Positions 12,666 to 22,412 of a DNA stretch of 64,000 bases are shown here, piece after piece. The DNA comes from Cricetomys ansorgei. Its lineage: Eukaryota; Chordata; Mammalia; Rodentia; Nesomyidae. The position numbers and the translations under genes were made by a program. The notes under the pieces were generated by a model that searched no databases, was not told the origin of the DNA, and was given only the letters and a program-made list of their open reading frames with translations. Where the stretch lies: contig JAMJFZ010001868.1 in assembly GCA_026225945.1 (NCBI GenBank), positions 5,153,501 through 5,217,500 on the forward strand, written 5' to 3'. Every line of letters starts with the position of its first letter. The first letter of the stretch is position 1.

Positions 12666-12844
12666 CTTAGAATTTACACTTACATCCAAATTATAAAAAT
12701 CTGTTTGGAAATTTCTTAGTCTTTTCAAGTTCCATATATGCAAAAAGATTAAAACGCAGACTCCTGAAAGTGGGACGACCACGCTTTATTCAGCTCTGGG
12801 GAGTCATTGCCTATTTTGATGTTCATTGACAAGAATGTAATACG

Positions 12845-13025
12845 GAGTCTGGAGAGATGGCTCTGCAGCTAAGATCATGGACTGCTTTTGCAGAGGATCA
12901 GAGTTCAGTTCTTCATACTTACTTCAGACAGCTCATGTCACCTGTAACTACAGTTCCAGAGGCTCTGTACTCTTCTGTTTCCACACAAATATACGTAATA
13001 AACAATCATATAAATTTTTAACAAA
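12845..13025 (+). mobile_element. B2-family SINE (B2/B3)
   Basis: It begins GTCTGGAGAGATGGCTCTGCAG, the tRNA-derived head of B2 elements, followed by GCAGAGGATCAGAGTTCAGTTC (B-box region) and an A/T-rich tail with AATAAA at 12,995. Diverged full-length copy. Confidence 0.88.
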
Positions 13026-13570
13026 TAATAGGTGCTGTTCAAATTATGTTTAAAGAATAGGACTGGTGACCCAACAATGGGGAAATAAGTCATCTTGCGT
13101 AAGATACTAAATAGCACTTCACTGTGGTTTTAGAAGTTTGTTCTTTGCAAGCAGAAAACTTATATTTGAAGTCAGTGACTCCCAGGTTATGGAAGCAGAT
13201 TACAGGAAGCTGGTGTTTGTTTTGAGATTTGATTTAGGAAAGTCAGAACAAGATGAAAAGGATGTATCTAGGGTTTTGTGAGCTTTGCTTTTTAAATTGC
13301 TAAATTTATGGAAGAATAGAGAAGTTGTACTTCAGGAGGGCCGTGATCACAAATTCCTTTGAAAGTAAACTGGATTTTTATCAACAGAGTATAAACACAC
13401 AGCAGAACACTTAACCATCTCCTTTAAGACCACTAAGTAAGTCAGAATGTTGGGAAAACTTTGGTTTCATGTGCTAAATATATATCTTGAATCTCTTCAT
13501 GCAGAATGTTCCTAACCTTGTCTTTACCCTAACTTTTGAAGTTGTTCATATCAACAAGAAATTGACATTT
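13026..13570. other. Spacer within a SINE cluster
   Basis: No gene or recognisable repeat was seen. Confidence 0.5.
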
Positions 13571-13571
13571 A

Positions 13572-13745
13572 TTTGGGTGGTAGTGGGGCACTCCTTTAAT
13601 ACCAGCACTTGGGAGGCAAAGGCAGGCAGATTTCTGTAAGCTAGAGGTCAGCCTGGTCTACAGAATAAGTTCCAGGACAACCTGAGTTACAACAGAGAAA
13701 CCGTGTCTGGAAAAATAATAAAAACAAAGGAAAAATAAAAAAGAA
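13572..13745 (+). mobile_element. B1 SINE
   Basis: Plus-strand B1: GGGTGGTAGTGGGGCACTCC, TTTAATACCAGCACTTGGGAGG, AGGTCAGCCTGGTCTACAG, CAGAGAAACCGTGTCTGG, then an A-rich tail. It stands immediately 5' of a B2. Confidence 0.94.
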
Positions 13746-13756
13746 ACTGACACTTG

Positions 13757-13990
13757 GGTCTGGAGAGATGGCTCAGCAGTTAAAACCACTGTCTGTTCTT
13801 CCACAATACCCAGCTTCAGTTTCCAGCATGCATATGGTTGATCAAAACCATCTATTACTCCAGTTCCAAAGAATCCAATGCTCTTGTAGCCTCTATGATC
13901 ATGGTATATCCATGATATGTAGACATATATACACAGAAAGAACACACATAAACATACAAAGAAATTCTCAAAAACAAAAGAAAGAAATCA
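13757..13990 (+). mobile_element. B2 SINE
   Basis: It starts GGTCTGGAGAGATGGCTCAG with AGCAGTTAAAACCACTGTCTG, giving a clear Pol III A-box region. The body is diverged and the A-rich tail leads into the (AT)n tract. SINE tails often seed microsatellites of this sort. Confidence 0.9.
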
Positions 13991-14015
13991 AATTTTCCTA
14001 AATATCCATATGCTG

Positions 14016-14046
<31 letters not shown>

Positions 14047-14082
14047 GTATATATAATGCATATGTGTGCATATATATATAAT

Positions 14083-14130
<48 letters not shown>
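14016..14130. repeat. (AT)n / (TA)n tract with TG interruptions
   Basis: About 115 bp of alternating AT broken by two near-identical interruptions (TGTGTGCATATATATATA type at 14,063 and 14,085). It lies just beyond the B2 tail and probably grew from it. It can form cruciforms and is likely length-polymorphic. Confidence 0.9.
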
Positions 14131-14131
<1 letters not shown>

Positions 14132-14550
14132 GTAAACTATTATACATAAAATAGTATAGCTCCAAAAAAATAAAGTATTTTGTTTGAAGTGTTAGATCCT
14201 TGGAAATTTTTACAAAGAATAATTTATGAGCAGCCCTCTCCCTTTTTATTGTTAATCAAGTATATGGAAATGCAGATATGTCATATTATGCTAATCCTAG
14301 CTATTCTTTTATATACATGTGATTTTACTTTTACAAATAAAATGCTGTTGATATGATTTTAAACAAATGAATGAATGTTCAAAGCCTTTTGCACATGAAC
14401 TTAAAATAATTTGTCTGCAGATATTTTATTTCTATGTGTGTAGGCTGAGGCGACCTTTTGAATAGAAAAAGTATAAAATCTTCCTTCAAAGGCCACAGAA
14501 GACAAACTTAATCCTTAGTGGGAACAAATGCGAACAGTCTTTTAGGGAGA
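14131..14550. other. AT-rich spacer
   Basis: No gene or repeat was recognised. Confidence 0.45.
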
Positions 14551-14554
14551 GAGG

Positions 14555-14735
14555 GAAGGAATAATGTCTCACTGAACCCAGACACTCTGATTTGGCTAGA
14601 CTGGCTTGTCAGTGAGCCTCCAGGTTCCTCCTGTTTCTGCTAATAGTGTTGGGTTTAAAGATGCATGTGGCCATGCCTGGCTTCTATGTTGTTGGGGATC
14701 TGAATTCGGCAATGAGCCCTACCCTCAGCTCTCAA
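14555..14735 (-). mobile_element. B4 SINE, partial
   Basis: The minus-strand B4 (B1/ID fusion) pattern is AATGTCTCACTGAACCCAG, GGCTAGACTGGCTTGTCAGTG, GTGTTGGGTTTAAAGATGCATG, CCATGCCTGGCTTCTATGT and GGGGATCTGAATTC. Confidence 0.82.
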
Positions 14736-14739
14736 AATA

Positions 14740-16570
14740 GTATTAAGGAATATAAATCTTTTATCAATTGCTAGATGATACTTATCAAAATACATATATT
14801 TATTGTCAGCAAAAGTGCTTTTCTCCTAGTTACTTGTCATGGATATCTCAGTCAGTCTAGTATGCACTCGAATATAGCAGCACACTGCTGGGTGGCTCAG
14901 CCAAGAAGACATAAAGGCATATTCATACATATAAACAAACTCTGCCAGACCTCATCAGAGGGAACTATCAACATAGGAAATGCCATACTCGATGAGGAAC
15001 CTTGATCATCTGAGCTCAGGTGTTTTTATTGATTCAACACTCCTCAGGTGCAGACCATATGCAATCAAACATCACCCATACAAATCCATCTCCTGAAGAC
15101 AATACAAAATGCCAAGACCTAGGGAGACTCTCCCCCAACCATGCACAAAACTGTATTTTGTATATAGCTAAAAATAAAATTCCACAGCACTTAACACTCT
15201 GGATCAATATGATTTTATTTGAAAAACATGAGTTTGAACAAACTAAATAAAAAAATCTCTGTACATAGCCCATGCTTTTGTTGTTCTTACATGTAGGTTA
15301 TATTAAATACTAAGTATAAAATCTTGTTGGAGATACGCATTAAGAAAACTTAGTAATTATTCAAAATAATTTAAAAGTGACATTAAGGATAGCTTCAAAG
15401 AGTCAACAAATTGGATTAGAGAGTAGTCAAGATTTCATAAGAGTTTCATGAAATTGTCAAAAGCCATTCAGGAGAACTCATGTCTGCTGAGAAGGATGCC
15501 AGAGTTGTGGCATCTGTACTTCATCTGTAGCTATGGTAGCAAATGTCTCTGTTGCCATGGGAAGGAGGTTACACATCTATAATTCAAGGCTATGATCCAA
15601 GAGCTTTGGTTATTACTAATAAGTCAGAAGCAAATTTGGATAAATTTCATATTGTTAGATGTAAAAATTAGATTTAAAATAATAAGAAAATTTGAAGCTA
15701 CTTTTAAAATTACTAAGTTGTTGTAAGTTTGAATTACTTTTCTAACCTTGTAGAACCTATAAACGAAATGTTCTGAAAATTAAAATGAAGTTCTAATTGT
15801 TATAAAATGAGTGAATAGTAGAAAAATATCTTGTATTATTTTATTTTGGCTAAGGACATTAATGGGCAGTTGAAATAAATCATATGAAATGTGAAAATAC
15901 AGTTTGAAAATGTATTTGAGGACATGTAATCATACACAGAGCATTAGCATTTCAGCCTCTCTGGATCTAAGTGGGCTGACTGTGGAATCTACAGCAAAGC
16001 TTTCACAACATGTACATAAACTCAGCTGTCAATGTGAAGACTTGGTGTTAATCCTATATGCGAAAAGCATAGAGGTCGAGGAGACAAGGGTATAACTTCT
16101 TAAAAAGAAATAGCTAGAATAAACAGCAAAATCATGTTTGAGCAGAAAAATAAAATTTAGAAATTGACAATTTTATATTAAAAATATAGGAAAACGTACA
16201 GGTTTCATAGCAATGGGCAGAGAAGGAAAGAACAAGCCAACACAAAAATAAAAGCAAACAATTGAGAAACAGTATCAGCCATCTTGAAACCAAATGCAAT
16301 TATTTTTACTTCCTATTTAAAACTACCAATTTTGCAAATAAATTTTAAAAATTTGTTTTAAATTAAAATTTCATTCTGTAATCAAAGAAGCACACAGACA
16401 CAGACTATAAGCGTCCCATAGACAGGCAAAATTTGAATCACAATTTTGTGTTTTTTAAAAATACTAAAACAACAGCTAATAAGTTGAATGTTTGTAAATG
16501 CCTTAGAAAGCACAAAAAAATGTATACTGCAAATCAAATTATTAACCCAACATAGGTTTGTGTAGCTGGT
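14740..16570. other. AT-rich single-copy DNA, no gene seen
   Basis: Overlapping 63-79 codon frames at 14,775-15,273 on both strands show no family features. A moderately GC-balanced patch at 14,830-15,130 could be an old insertion, but I cannot name it. Confidence 0.45.
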
Positions 16571-16575
16571 TTGCA

Positions 16576-16613
16576 AAACAAGAACAAAAACAAAAACAAA
16601 CAAACAAACAAAC
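16576..16613. repeat. (CAAA)n microsatellite
   Basis: AACAAAAAC units followed by five CAAA units. It lies about 300 bp upstream of the retroviral remnant. Confidence 0.85.
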
Positions 16614-16880
16614 CTACTTCATTCTAGCAAAACTCATTCTTCAGCCAGGAACTGGTGAACCTCAGAGTAAACTCTGTTATGCTCTGAAGTGCTGAAGACC
16701 CTGCTGCACAGTAAAAACAGTTAACAACACTGTGCTACTTGCCGTAATTCCTAGGTCTGTAATGATACTGGCGTGAAACAAGATAACATGGCACCTTTGC
16801 GTTTTGTGCATTTCCAGTACACAATGGAACTTTAAAGATCCTCTCTCAGATTACCCAAATTCTAAGGGCCACCGTTAAGG
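16614..16880. other. 5' flank or unrecognised 5' part of the ERV remnant
   Basis: No LTR, primer-binding site, gag or protease similarity is visible. The ERV therefore appears 5'-truncated within pol, or its 5' part is too decayed to see. AAGGGCCACC is directly repeated at 16,864 and 16,877, close to the junction. Confidence 0.4.
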
Positions 16881-16889
16881 GCCACCCTC

Positions 16890-17935
16890 TGACTCTCAAA
16901 CAAGCTTATCTGGGTTGAACAGTTGCACTTGAAGAATTGACATATCTAGTAAAGAAACAATTTTAACTCCACCATATTTGCCCTTCCTGGAGCCTGTAGA
17001 ATACCCCTGTGTTTGCCATAAAAAAGAGCTCAAGGGGATGGCAATTGCTTCAGGATCTAAGGGAGATTAATAAGACCATGTGATCTGGAGGTCTCCTCAA
17101 AGGAGGCCGCCTTTCATCTCTGCTATGCCTGTTAATATTTCTTTCTTAGCAATAGACATTAAAGATAGCTTTTTTCCCATCTCTCTCTACCCTCAGGACT
17201 GCCAACACTTTGTGTTTTTGACACCTCCATTAACAACTCTGGGCTGGCCCCAAGTATGAATGGACAGTCCTTATTTAGAGGATGGCAAATGTCCTCACCA
17301 TTTGCCAGGAGGCTGTTGCCATGGCATGAAGTCCCTACTTAGACTAAGGCCTCCACATTTACCATTATAAGGATGACATCCTGATATTGCAAGAGTCTTC
17401 CACCTCTGCCTCCCAACTTAAACATCAATTAATACCCTCCCTCTGCTCCTTGGGATTTAGGCTAACCCCTAACAACATAGAACTTATTCTGCCTATCACA
17501 TTCTTGGGACTGAAATCCCTTACCTCAATATGTCCTCTTAAACCCACCCTTTCCTTCCCCCAAACTTCAACTCTAGCATCCTTCCAGAGCCCTTAACTGG
17601 CTTTGACAATGGCTCTGCTGCCCAATGAGTGCCCAAAAGCCTTTCTTTGACCTCCTAAAGGGAAATAAAAATCTTTTCTCCCTGAAAACTCTGTCTTCTG
17701 AGGCAGTCAAAGCTCTAGGTACCATCAATAAGGCCCTAAAAGACTAAGTGCTTGCTAGATATGGCCAGGCAATGCCTGTGCAACTTCTTATTTTCAACTC
17801 TTCCCCTACCCTTATGGGAGCCCTATATCAGCCCCAAGGAGTACCAGAATGGCTCTATACCCCGGTGGGGACCACACCTAGAATTCTAACCAAACTTGGC
17901 ATGTTTGCAACCATGATTAAAAAATGGCAGTGATA
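16890..17935 (+). pseudogene. ERV pol fragment: reverse transcriptase and connection domain
   Basis: What is seen: NTPVFA followed by IKK at about 17,000-17,025 (fingers), then a KDSFFPISLYPQD-like palm segment near 17,162 with an in-frame stop soon after. The catalytic motif reads YKDD (17,367-17,378) followed by ILIL, with K in the variable second position. Then come LGFRLTPNN and FLGLK. The connection segment at 17,748-17,933 contains LLIFNSSPTLMGALYQ and PEWLY. Frames change several times (after about 17,600 and near 17,930). The first half of the RT fingers is missing. Known of the family: this is the RNA-dependent DNA polymerase of the Gag-Pro-Pol polyprotein, with YXDD aspartates binding metal. 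Inference: non-functional fossil. Confidence 0.85.
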
Positions 17936-18510
17936 AAGCCCTGTAAACCTGAGGAAAAGAACCCGATAACCTTGTTACTCCCTTTCTCTTTTAATTGTCA
18001 ATGGCTACTCGGAAATCACTCCCGCTTTGCTGTTAGCCTAGTGGAGTTTCGGGGGCAGATTGACCACCATTACCCTAATGAAAAATGGGTTTCTGCCCTA
18101 CCTCTGTTTCAATGGCTGCCTCCTGGCTCTTTGAAAACAAAACAAAACAACAACAACAACAAAAACCTAAACAAACAAACAAAAAATCTCATCACCGAGG
18201 CTCCCTCAGTGTTTACTGATGGAGGAAAGAGAGGAGTCTAAGCAGGGAGATCGTCTCCCAGGGTAAAGGACTCCATCCTTTGCTTCAGAGAGTTTAGAGA
18301 GTTGCCCTATCACTCCCCCAATATAAAGAACTGTGTGCCATCTACTTGGAAGATACCTGTTCTCCCCTTTGCTAATCATCATCTCCACCAAGTTACAAGG
18401 GAGAGCTGTCCCTCCTTTATATCCAACATATCAGATCCCACAGCCCTTTGCCAGTCCCAATATCTAAAGGAAAAGGCCTCACTAATCAGGCTGCCTCTAA
18501 GGGGATCTTC
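17924..18510 (+). pseudogene. ERV pol fragment: tether and RNase H remnant
   Basis: A frame overlapping the previous one by about 10 bp carries HYPNEKWVSALPLFQ and, after a low-complexity interruption, SVFTDGGKRG (18,210-18,239). The latter resembles the start of retroviral RNase H, with the first catalytic Asp in FTDG. The frame then stops, and the remaining RNase H (18,240-18,510) is only faintly visible. The insertion at 18,133-18,187 adds a Lys/Asn/Gln-rich stretch that is not part of the enzyme. Confidence 0.7.
18133..18187 (+). repeat. A-rich (CAAAA/CAA/CAAA)n insertion inside ERV pol
   Basis: AAAACAAAAC, then (CAA)5, then CAAACAAACAAA lie between the tether and RNase H remnants. The run interrupts sequence that otherwise continues in the same frame. 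It may be a retroposon tail without a body, or local expansion of an A-rich codon run. Confidence 0.8.
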
Positions 18511-18514
18511 ATGA

Positions 18515-19535
18515 CCTTCCTTGAACAAGCAGATCAATTCCACTTGCATACCCACACCAATATAAAAGAGCTCCATGCCTTCTTCCCTCATGTTCCTTTC
18601 ACTCAATTCTAAAAAATACTAGAAGCATGCTCCTCTTGTATATCCCTTATTACTACCCCAGCACTACAAACCATGGGCACTAACCCCTCTGCTCTCATTC
18701 CAATGCCCTCTGGTAAACTGATGTCACCCATATTCCCCAATTCAGTTGCCAGAAATATGTCTCCTTGCCCTTGACACATAATCTCATTTCTTATGGATTA
18801 TGGCACAAGTGGGAGAAAACTCTAGGAAGTTAATGCACCACATACTCTCCACATTTGCTATAAGGGGGCATTCCTCAGCAAATAAAGACTTATAATAGCC
18901 CTGTATTTACTAGCTCCCAATTCAAGACCTTCTGGTCACAAAGAGAAGTTGCTCACCACACTGGGATACCTTACCATCCACAGGGCCAAGGGAACATAGA
19001 AAGAACACAACCTCTAAAAGCTCAACTTCAAAACAAAAAAACCTAAGCGTCTACTCCCCAATATGCAATTAGCAATGGCCTTGACCACTCTAAATATATT
19101 TAGTATTTACAAAAACTACAAATATCCTCCCATCTCCTGTCACTAGCACACAAAAGGAGCAAGCCCTCCCACCCCAGTACAATGGCATGATCCCTTAGAC
19201 AGGGTATGGAAAGGACCTGATCTCCTTCTCACAACAGGAAGGGGCTTTTCTTGTGTCATTCCACAGGACCAACCTAAGCCTATTTGGGTCCTGACCAGAA
19301 ATGACCTGTATCACCCCAGCAACCATGAAATTGGCCTGTCTCTCTCTGACAGGCCAATGACTGAGGAGGTGAAGAAAGCACACCCTAGATTGGGCAACAA
19401 GATCTTATGGAAGTGCATCCATGACCTGGTGGCCACTTCCCAGGCCATGTGCCCCCCTTCCCCAAGCTTCTCCACTATCCTTGTGATCATTCTCATTATT
19501 CTCTGTTCGAACTCTTACTGCTCAGCCACTATCTA
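18515..19535 (+). pseudogene. ERV pol fragment: integrase
   Basis: Legible parts in order: an N-terminal zinc-binding-like segment (HLHTHTNIKELHAF near 18,545, then CSSC near 18,631); a degraded core (PSGKLMSPIFPNS at 18,708; a VFTSSQFKTFW segment at about 18,905; HTGIPYHPQGQG at 18,959-18,994); and a C-terminal strand segment, VWKGPDLLL then WVLTRND (19,205-19,300). Stops interrupt the core, including one soon after VARNMSPCP. The PQGQG pattern is typical of beta-like rather than gamma-like integrases. The final in-frame stretch to 19,535 includes a hydrophobic run (TILVIILIILC) that may already belong to an overlapping envelope leader. Confidence 0.82.
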
Positions 19536-20440
19536 GCCCTCCTAACAACCATCACTGGCATTTCTTTATCCAAGAGACATATGAAGGAAGAAATCAAGTT
19601 ATAGGAATGGGGGATTTCCCTCTAAAAGGATGCCAAGAGTCTTTAAGATTTCTAACACATCCACACTCTACATCTGTGAGCTCCTTCCCTTATTCCTGCT
19701 TCTCATATCAGCAAATAGAGTATTGAAATTCCTGTCTCCAAAACCTCAGCCCCTATGAGGGCTGCTGCTATTTTTCTTGCAAACTAGAATCTGAAGAGAA
19801 ATCAGATATATTTTATGTAGGATACAGCTACCTAGAACTGAATATCCCAGATGCCTGGGATGAACATTGGAAGATGGAAGTAGTTGGCAAGCTTTACTCT
19901 CAGGGGCTTGCTCCATATCTCTCCACTAACCTACACATTTCTTGACAGCTTGTTCAGGCTCCACAGCCAGTCTTGGTCCTTCAACATATTGTAGACCAGA
20001 AAATCCAAGTCACCAGAAGTACAGGCTACCTCAGCCAGACAACAGTATACCTAATACACAGCTGATCTTCCTCTGACTACCCATCCTATCTCTTCTCAAT
20101 GCTTCTTCTGCACCTAGCTTTCTTATCCACTTTTTACAACTGTGCCTATTAATGTTTCTTTATAGGACAACTCTTTAAGACCCTTTTCACACAGAAGCTC
20201 TACACAGTAACCCCCTCTTTGACCCATCCCACACCCTGCCTTGTAGAACCACTAATTCCATCCCATGTGCTCTCTTAACATTACTATTACCAAACTAACG
20301 TGTCAAACCTCCTGCCCTCCTCTGGTGCCAAAGGACTATTAGCCCCTGTGTTAATTACTTTCTCTAAGGATTTTGCACACCAAAATGATTATCCCACAAG
20401 TTTTCCTATATGAGCCTCAGGAACTTGTTTGGTTTCTGAG
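19536..20440 (+). pseudogene. ERV env surface-subunit region, badly degraded
   Basis: By position this is the SU part of env, between integrase and TM. It is rich in Pro, Ser, Thr and Cys codons but broken in all frames, and I can align no SU domain. The assignment is positional only. Confidence 0.5.
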
Positions 20441-21002
20441 AGATGACCAAAAGAAGAGAGAAATCTTCATCCCTCTGCTCATCAGGGTCGGCCACACAAC
20501 CTAGCAAGTTGCCATGGTGGTCACTGGAACCACCCTCATACAAACACACCATCTAGCCAACTTCCAGGATAAACTTGACTAAGCCATGGCTTCCACCACA
20601 GACAGCCTCAAGTCTCTCTAGCGTCAGATAACCTTTCAGAATCAAAGGGCCCTGGATTTATTAACTGCCAAGCAGGGAGGGACTTGCATTGTGCTGGGAG
20701 AGGAATGTTTCTATGTCAATGAATCTGGGTTGGTGGAACAAAACATACAAGTGCTCACAGACCTCCAATGGGACCTAAGGCCAGCTATACTACCTAATGC
20801 CTGTACATCTTAGTACTCAAACCCTAATTTCCTGGCTCCTTCCCTTTCTTGGCTTCATCTGGCTATTGAGATCCTTCTTGTCCTATCCCCCTACATCATT
20901 CAATTCCTAAAATGACAAATAAGCTACATCCCCAAGAGTGCCACTAGTCAGGTCCTAGTCCAGTACCAGACCATCCTATATATAGAGGCCAATAGCTATG
21001 AT
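20441..21002 (+). pseudogene. ERV env transmembrane-subunit remnant
   Basis: A basic stretch, DQKKRE (20,447-20,464), stands where a SU/TM cleavage site would lie. A hydrophobic fusion-peptide-like segment follows, then stops near 20,579 and 20,620. The best-preserved segment, 20,634-20,811, has QNQRALDLLT, then a loop Cys, six residues and Cys (CIVLGEEC). In gamma/D-type TM proteins the second Cys is followed by another Cys that bonds to SU; here that position is Phe. A hydrophobic, probably membrane-spanning segment (IEILLVLSPYIIQFL) follows a stop at about 20,812. It is broken and non-functional. Confidence 0.82.
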
Positions 21003-21018
21003 GACACCTCCCTTCTAT

Positions 21019-21037
21019 AAAAAAAACAAAGGGAGAG
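21019..21037 (+). promoter_or_regulatory. Candidate ERV polypurine tract
   Basis: AAAAAAAACAAAGGGAGAG lies just after the TM remnant, where the plus-strand primer for reverse transcription is expected. It is interrupted by one C. It marks the probable env/3' LTR boundary. Confidence 0.55.
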
Positions 21038-21520
21038 CTTTGGTTCCAGAAAAGCAGACCCTGGACAAGGGAGAGGTTGAAGCATGACCTAACTCTGGAT
21101 ATTTTACCCTGAGATCTGTAGGAATTGGACCACTCCCTCCCCCATTCCAGCTGACATGCCACAGCTTACACATAGCATTTGATAAATTGGTTTTTCTCTA
21201 CCTGCCCTTGCTTTCAGGAGGTCATGGGGCCTGGCAGCTGCTTGATTGACTGTTAAATGCCCCAAGTTAGACCTCCTCCTGCTGCTATATTATAATGAGA
21301 TATCCTCCAGTAATCTCCAGGGTGTTCATTCCTGTCATACTCATTGCTGCTCAGGATCCTCTTCTGGCCCTGGCTATGCCTGGTCACGCTTCCCTGTAGA
21401 TCAGACAAGGGTACAATGGTCCAATCACTCCTGGAAGGAGCAGGGAACAGGATAGGCAGAGTTCCACCTTAGATTAGCTGACACACTACAAATCTATCAT
21501 GGTCCATGTTCTGTCAGCCT
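21038..21520 (+). mobile_element. Probable 3' LTR remnant of the ERV
   Basis: About 480 bp between the polypurine tract and the next L1 has GC-balanced composition unlike its right flank. That suits a decayed LTR. I cannot identify the TG...CA ends or a clear AATAAA, and no 5' LTR is present for comparison. Confidence 0.4.
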
Positions 21521-21874
21521 AAAGCTATGCTTCCTCTTCCTCTACTAACATTTACTATTCTAATACAAACAGTATCTTCTGTTAACCAACCTTGGACTCT
21601 TTCTTTATGATTGACATTTTTAGATTCCACATGTGAGATCATCATATAATATCTGCTTAACTGTGTGTGGCTTATTTCATTTAGTCCATTCATGTTAATG
21701 GTTATCATGTAGTCATAAAAGACTGAATTTTGTTTGTGTGAGGCTTTCCAATACTGCATTTCTGTGCTTGTGTGAATGGATGTGCATTTATATATATACC
21801 ATAGCCTTTAGTCACTCACCTGTTAATAGATGCTTAGCGTTGATAGGTATTTAGTATTGTTTGAATTTAGAACG

Positions 21875-22192
21875 GTCTTGAGACAAACTTCTTGGTTCAC
21901 CTGTGAGGATGTTACTCCAGAGGTTAGTCCAAGAAGGGAAGACACACTCAAAATATTGGCTGTGTTATCACATGGGCTGGAAACCCATAATAAACAAAAC
22001 TCAAAAGAAAAGAAAAAGCCAAATGAGTCTTTATGCTCATCTCCCTCTGCTTCCTCACTATAGTCAGCCTTGGACCAGCCATTTCATGCTCCTGTCATTA
22101 CAGATAGAATCCTTCTTATTAGTGTGTCTTTTCTGCCATGATGGACAGAATCTTCAAACTGTGGTCAAAATCATGAGAAAACTGCAAGTTGG
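21875..22192 (+). mobile_element. URR1-like rodent repeat nested in L1
   Basis: Diagnostic text in order: CACATGGGCTGGAAACCC, TCTCCCTCTGCTTCCTCACTAT, TTTCTGCCATGATGGACAG, then a CTTCAAACTGTGG-like end. This is a common rodent interspersed repeat that I recall as a non-autonomous hAT-type DNA element (URR1 or a relative). The name is tentative; recognition as a repeat is firm. Confidence 0.6.
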
Positions 22193-22242
22193 CTTCAATA
22201 CTTTACATATTTCGAACAACGGTGAAATGAACATGGATTCAA

Positions 22243-22412
22243 AATGAGATGGCAATGTATCAAGGTGCTTGTCATGTGCTTAACATCCTTAGTGTGAGCC
22301 CTAGAACACACATGGTAGAAGAAGAATATTTCCTGCAAGTTGTCCTCTGTCCTTTGTTGCACATGAGTGTGCATAAACACACATACACACACAATAAATA
22401 TAAAGCAATGAA
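22243..22412 (+). mobile_element. B3 SINE nested in L1
   Basis: A B2-family head, GAGATGGCAATGTATCAAGG, with TGCTTAACATCCTTAGTGTGAG and GAGCCCTAGAACACACATGGTAG, ends in a CA-rich tail followed by AATAAATATAAA. Old L1 sequence flanks it on both sides. Confidence 0.8.

Larger units (their letters stand above)
16885..21520 (+). mobile_element. Degraded endogenous retrovirus (class II-like pol, type-D/gamma-like env)
   Basis: About 4.6 kb of plus-strand proviral sequence retains RT, RNase H, integrase and envelope-TM homology in standard order, ending in a polypurine tract. Gag, protease and the beginning of pol are absent. Every region carries stops or frameshifts, so no protein can be made. 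The integrase pattern (HTGIPYHPQGQG, 18,959-18,994) and the pol connection segment resemble betaretroviruses, while the TM has the gamma/D-type disulphide-loop region. This combination is known from type D retroviruses. I cannot assign a named rodent family. It is flanked on the right by an older minus-strand L1. Confidence 0.85.

Noticed and set aside
12845..13800. tRNA-like A-box and B-box sequences
   Set aside because: They are the Pol III promoter remnants of B2-family SINEs, not tRNA genes.
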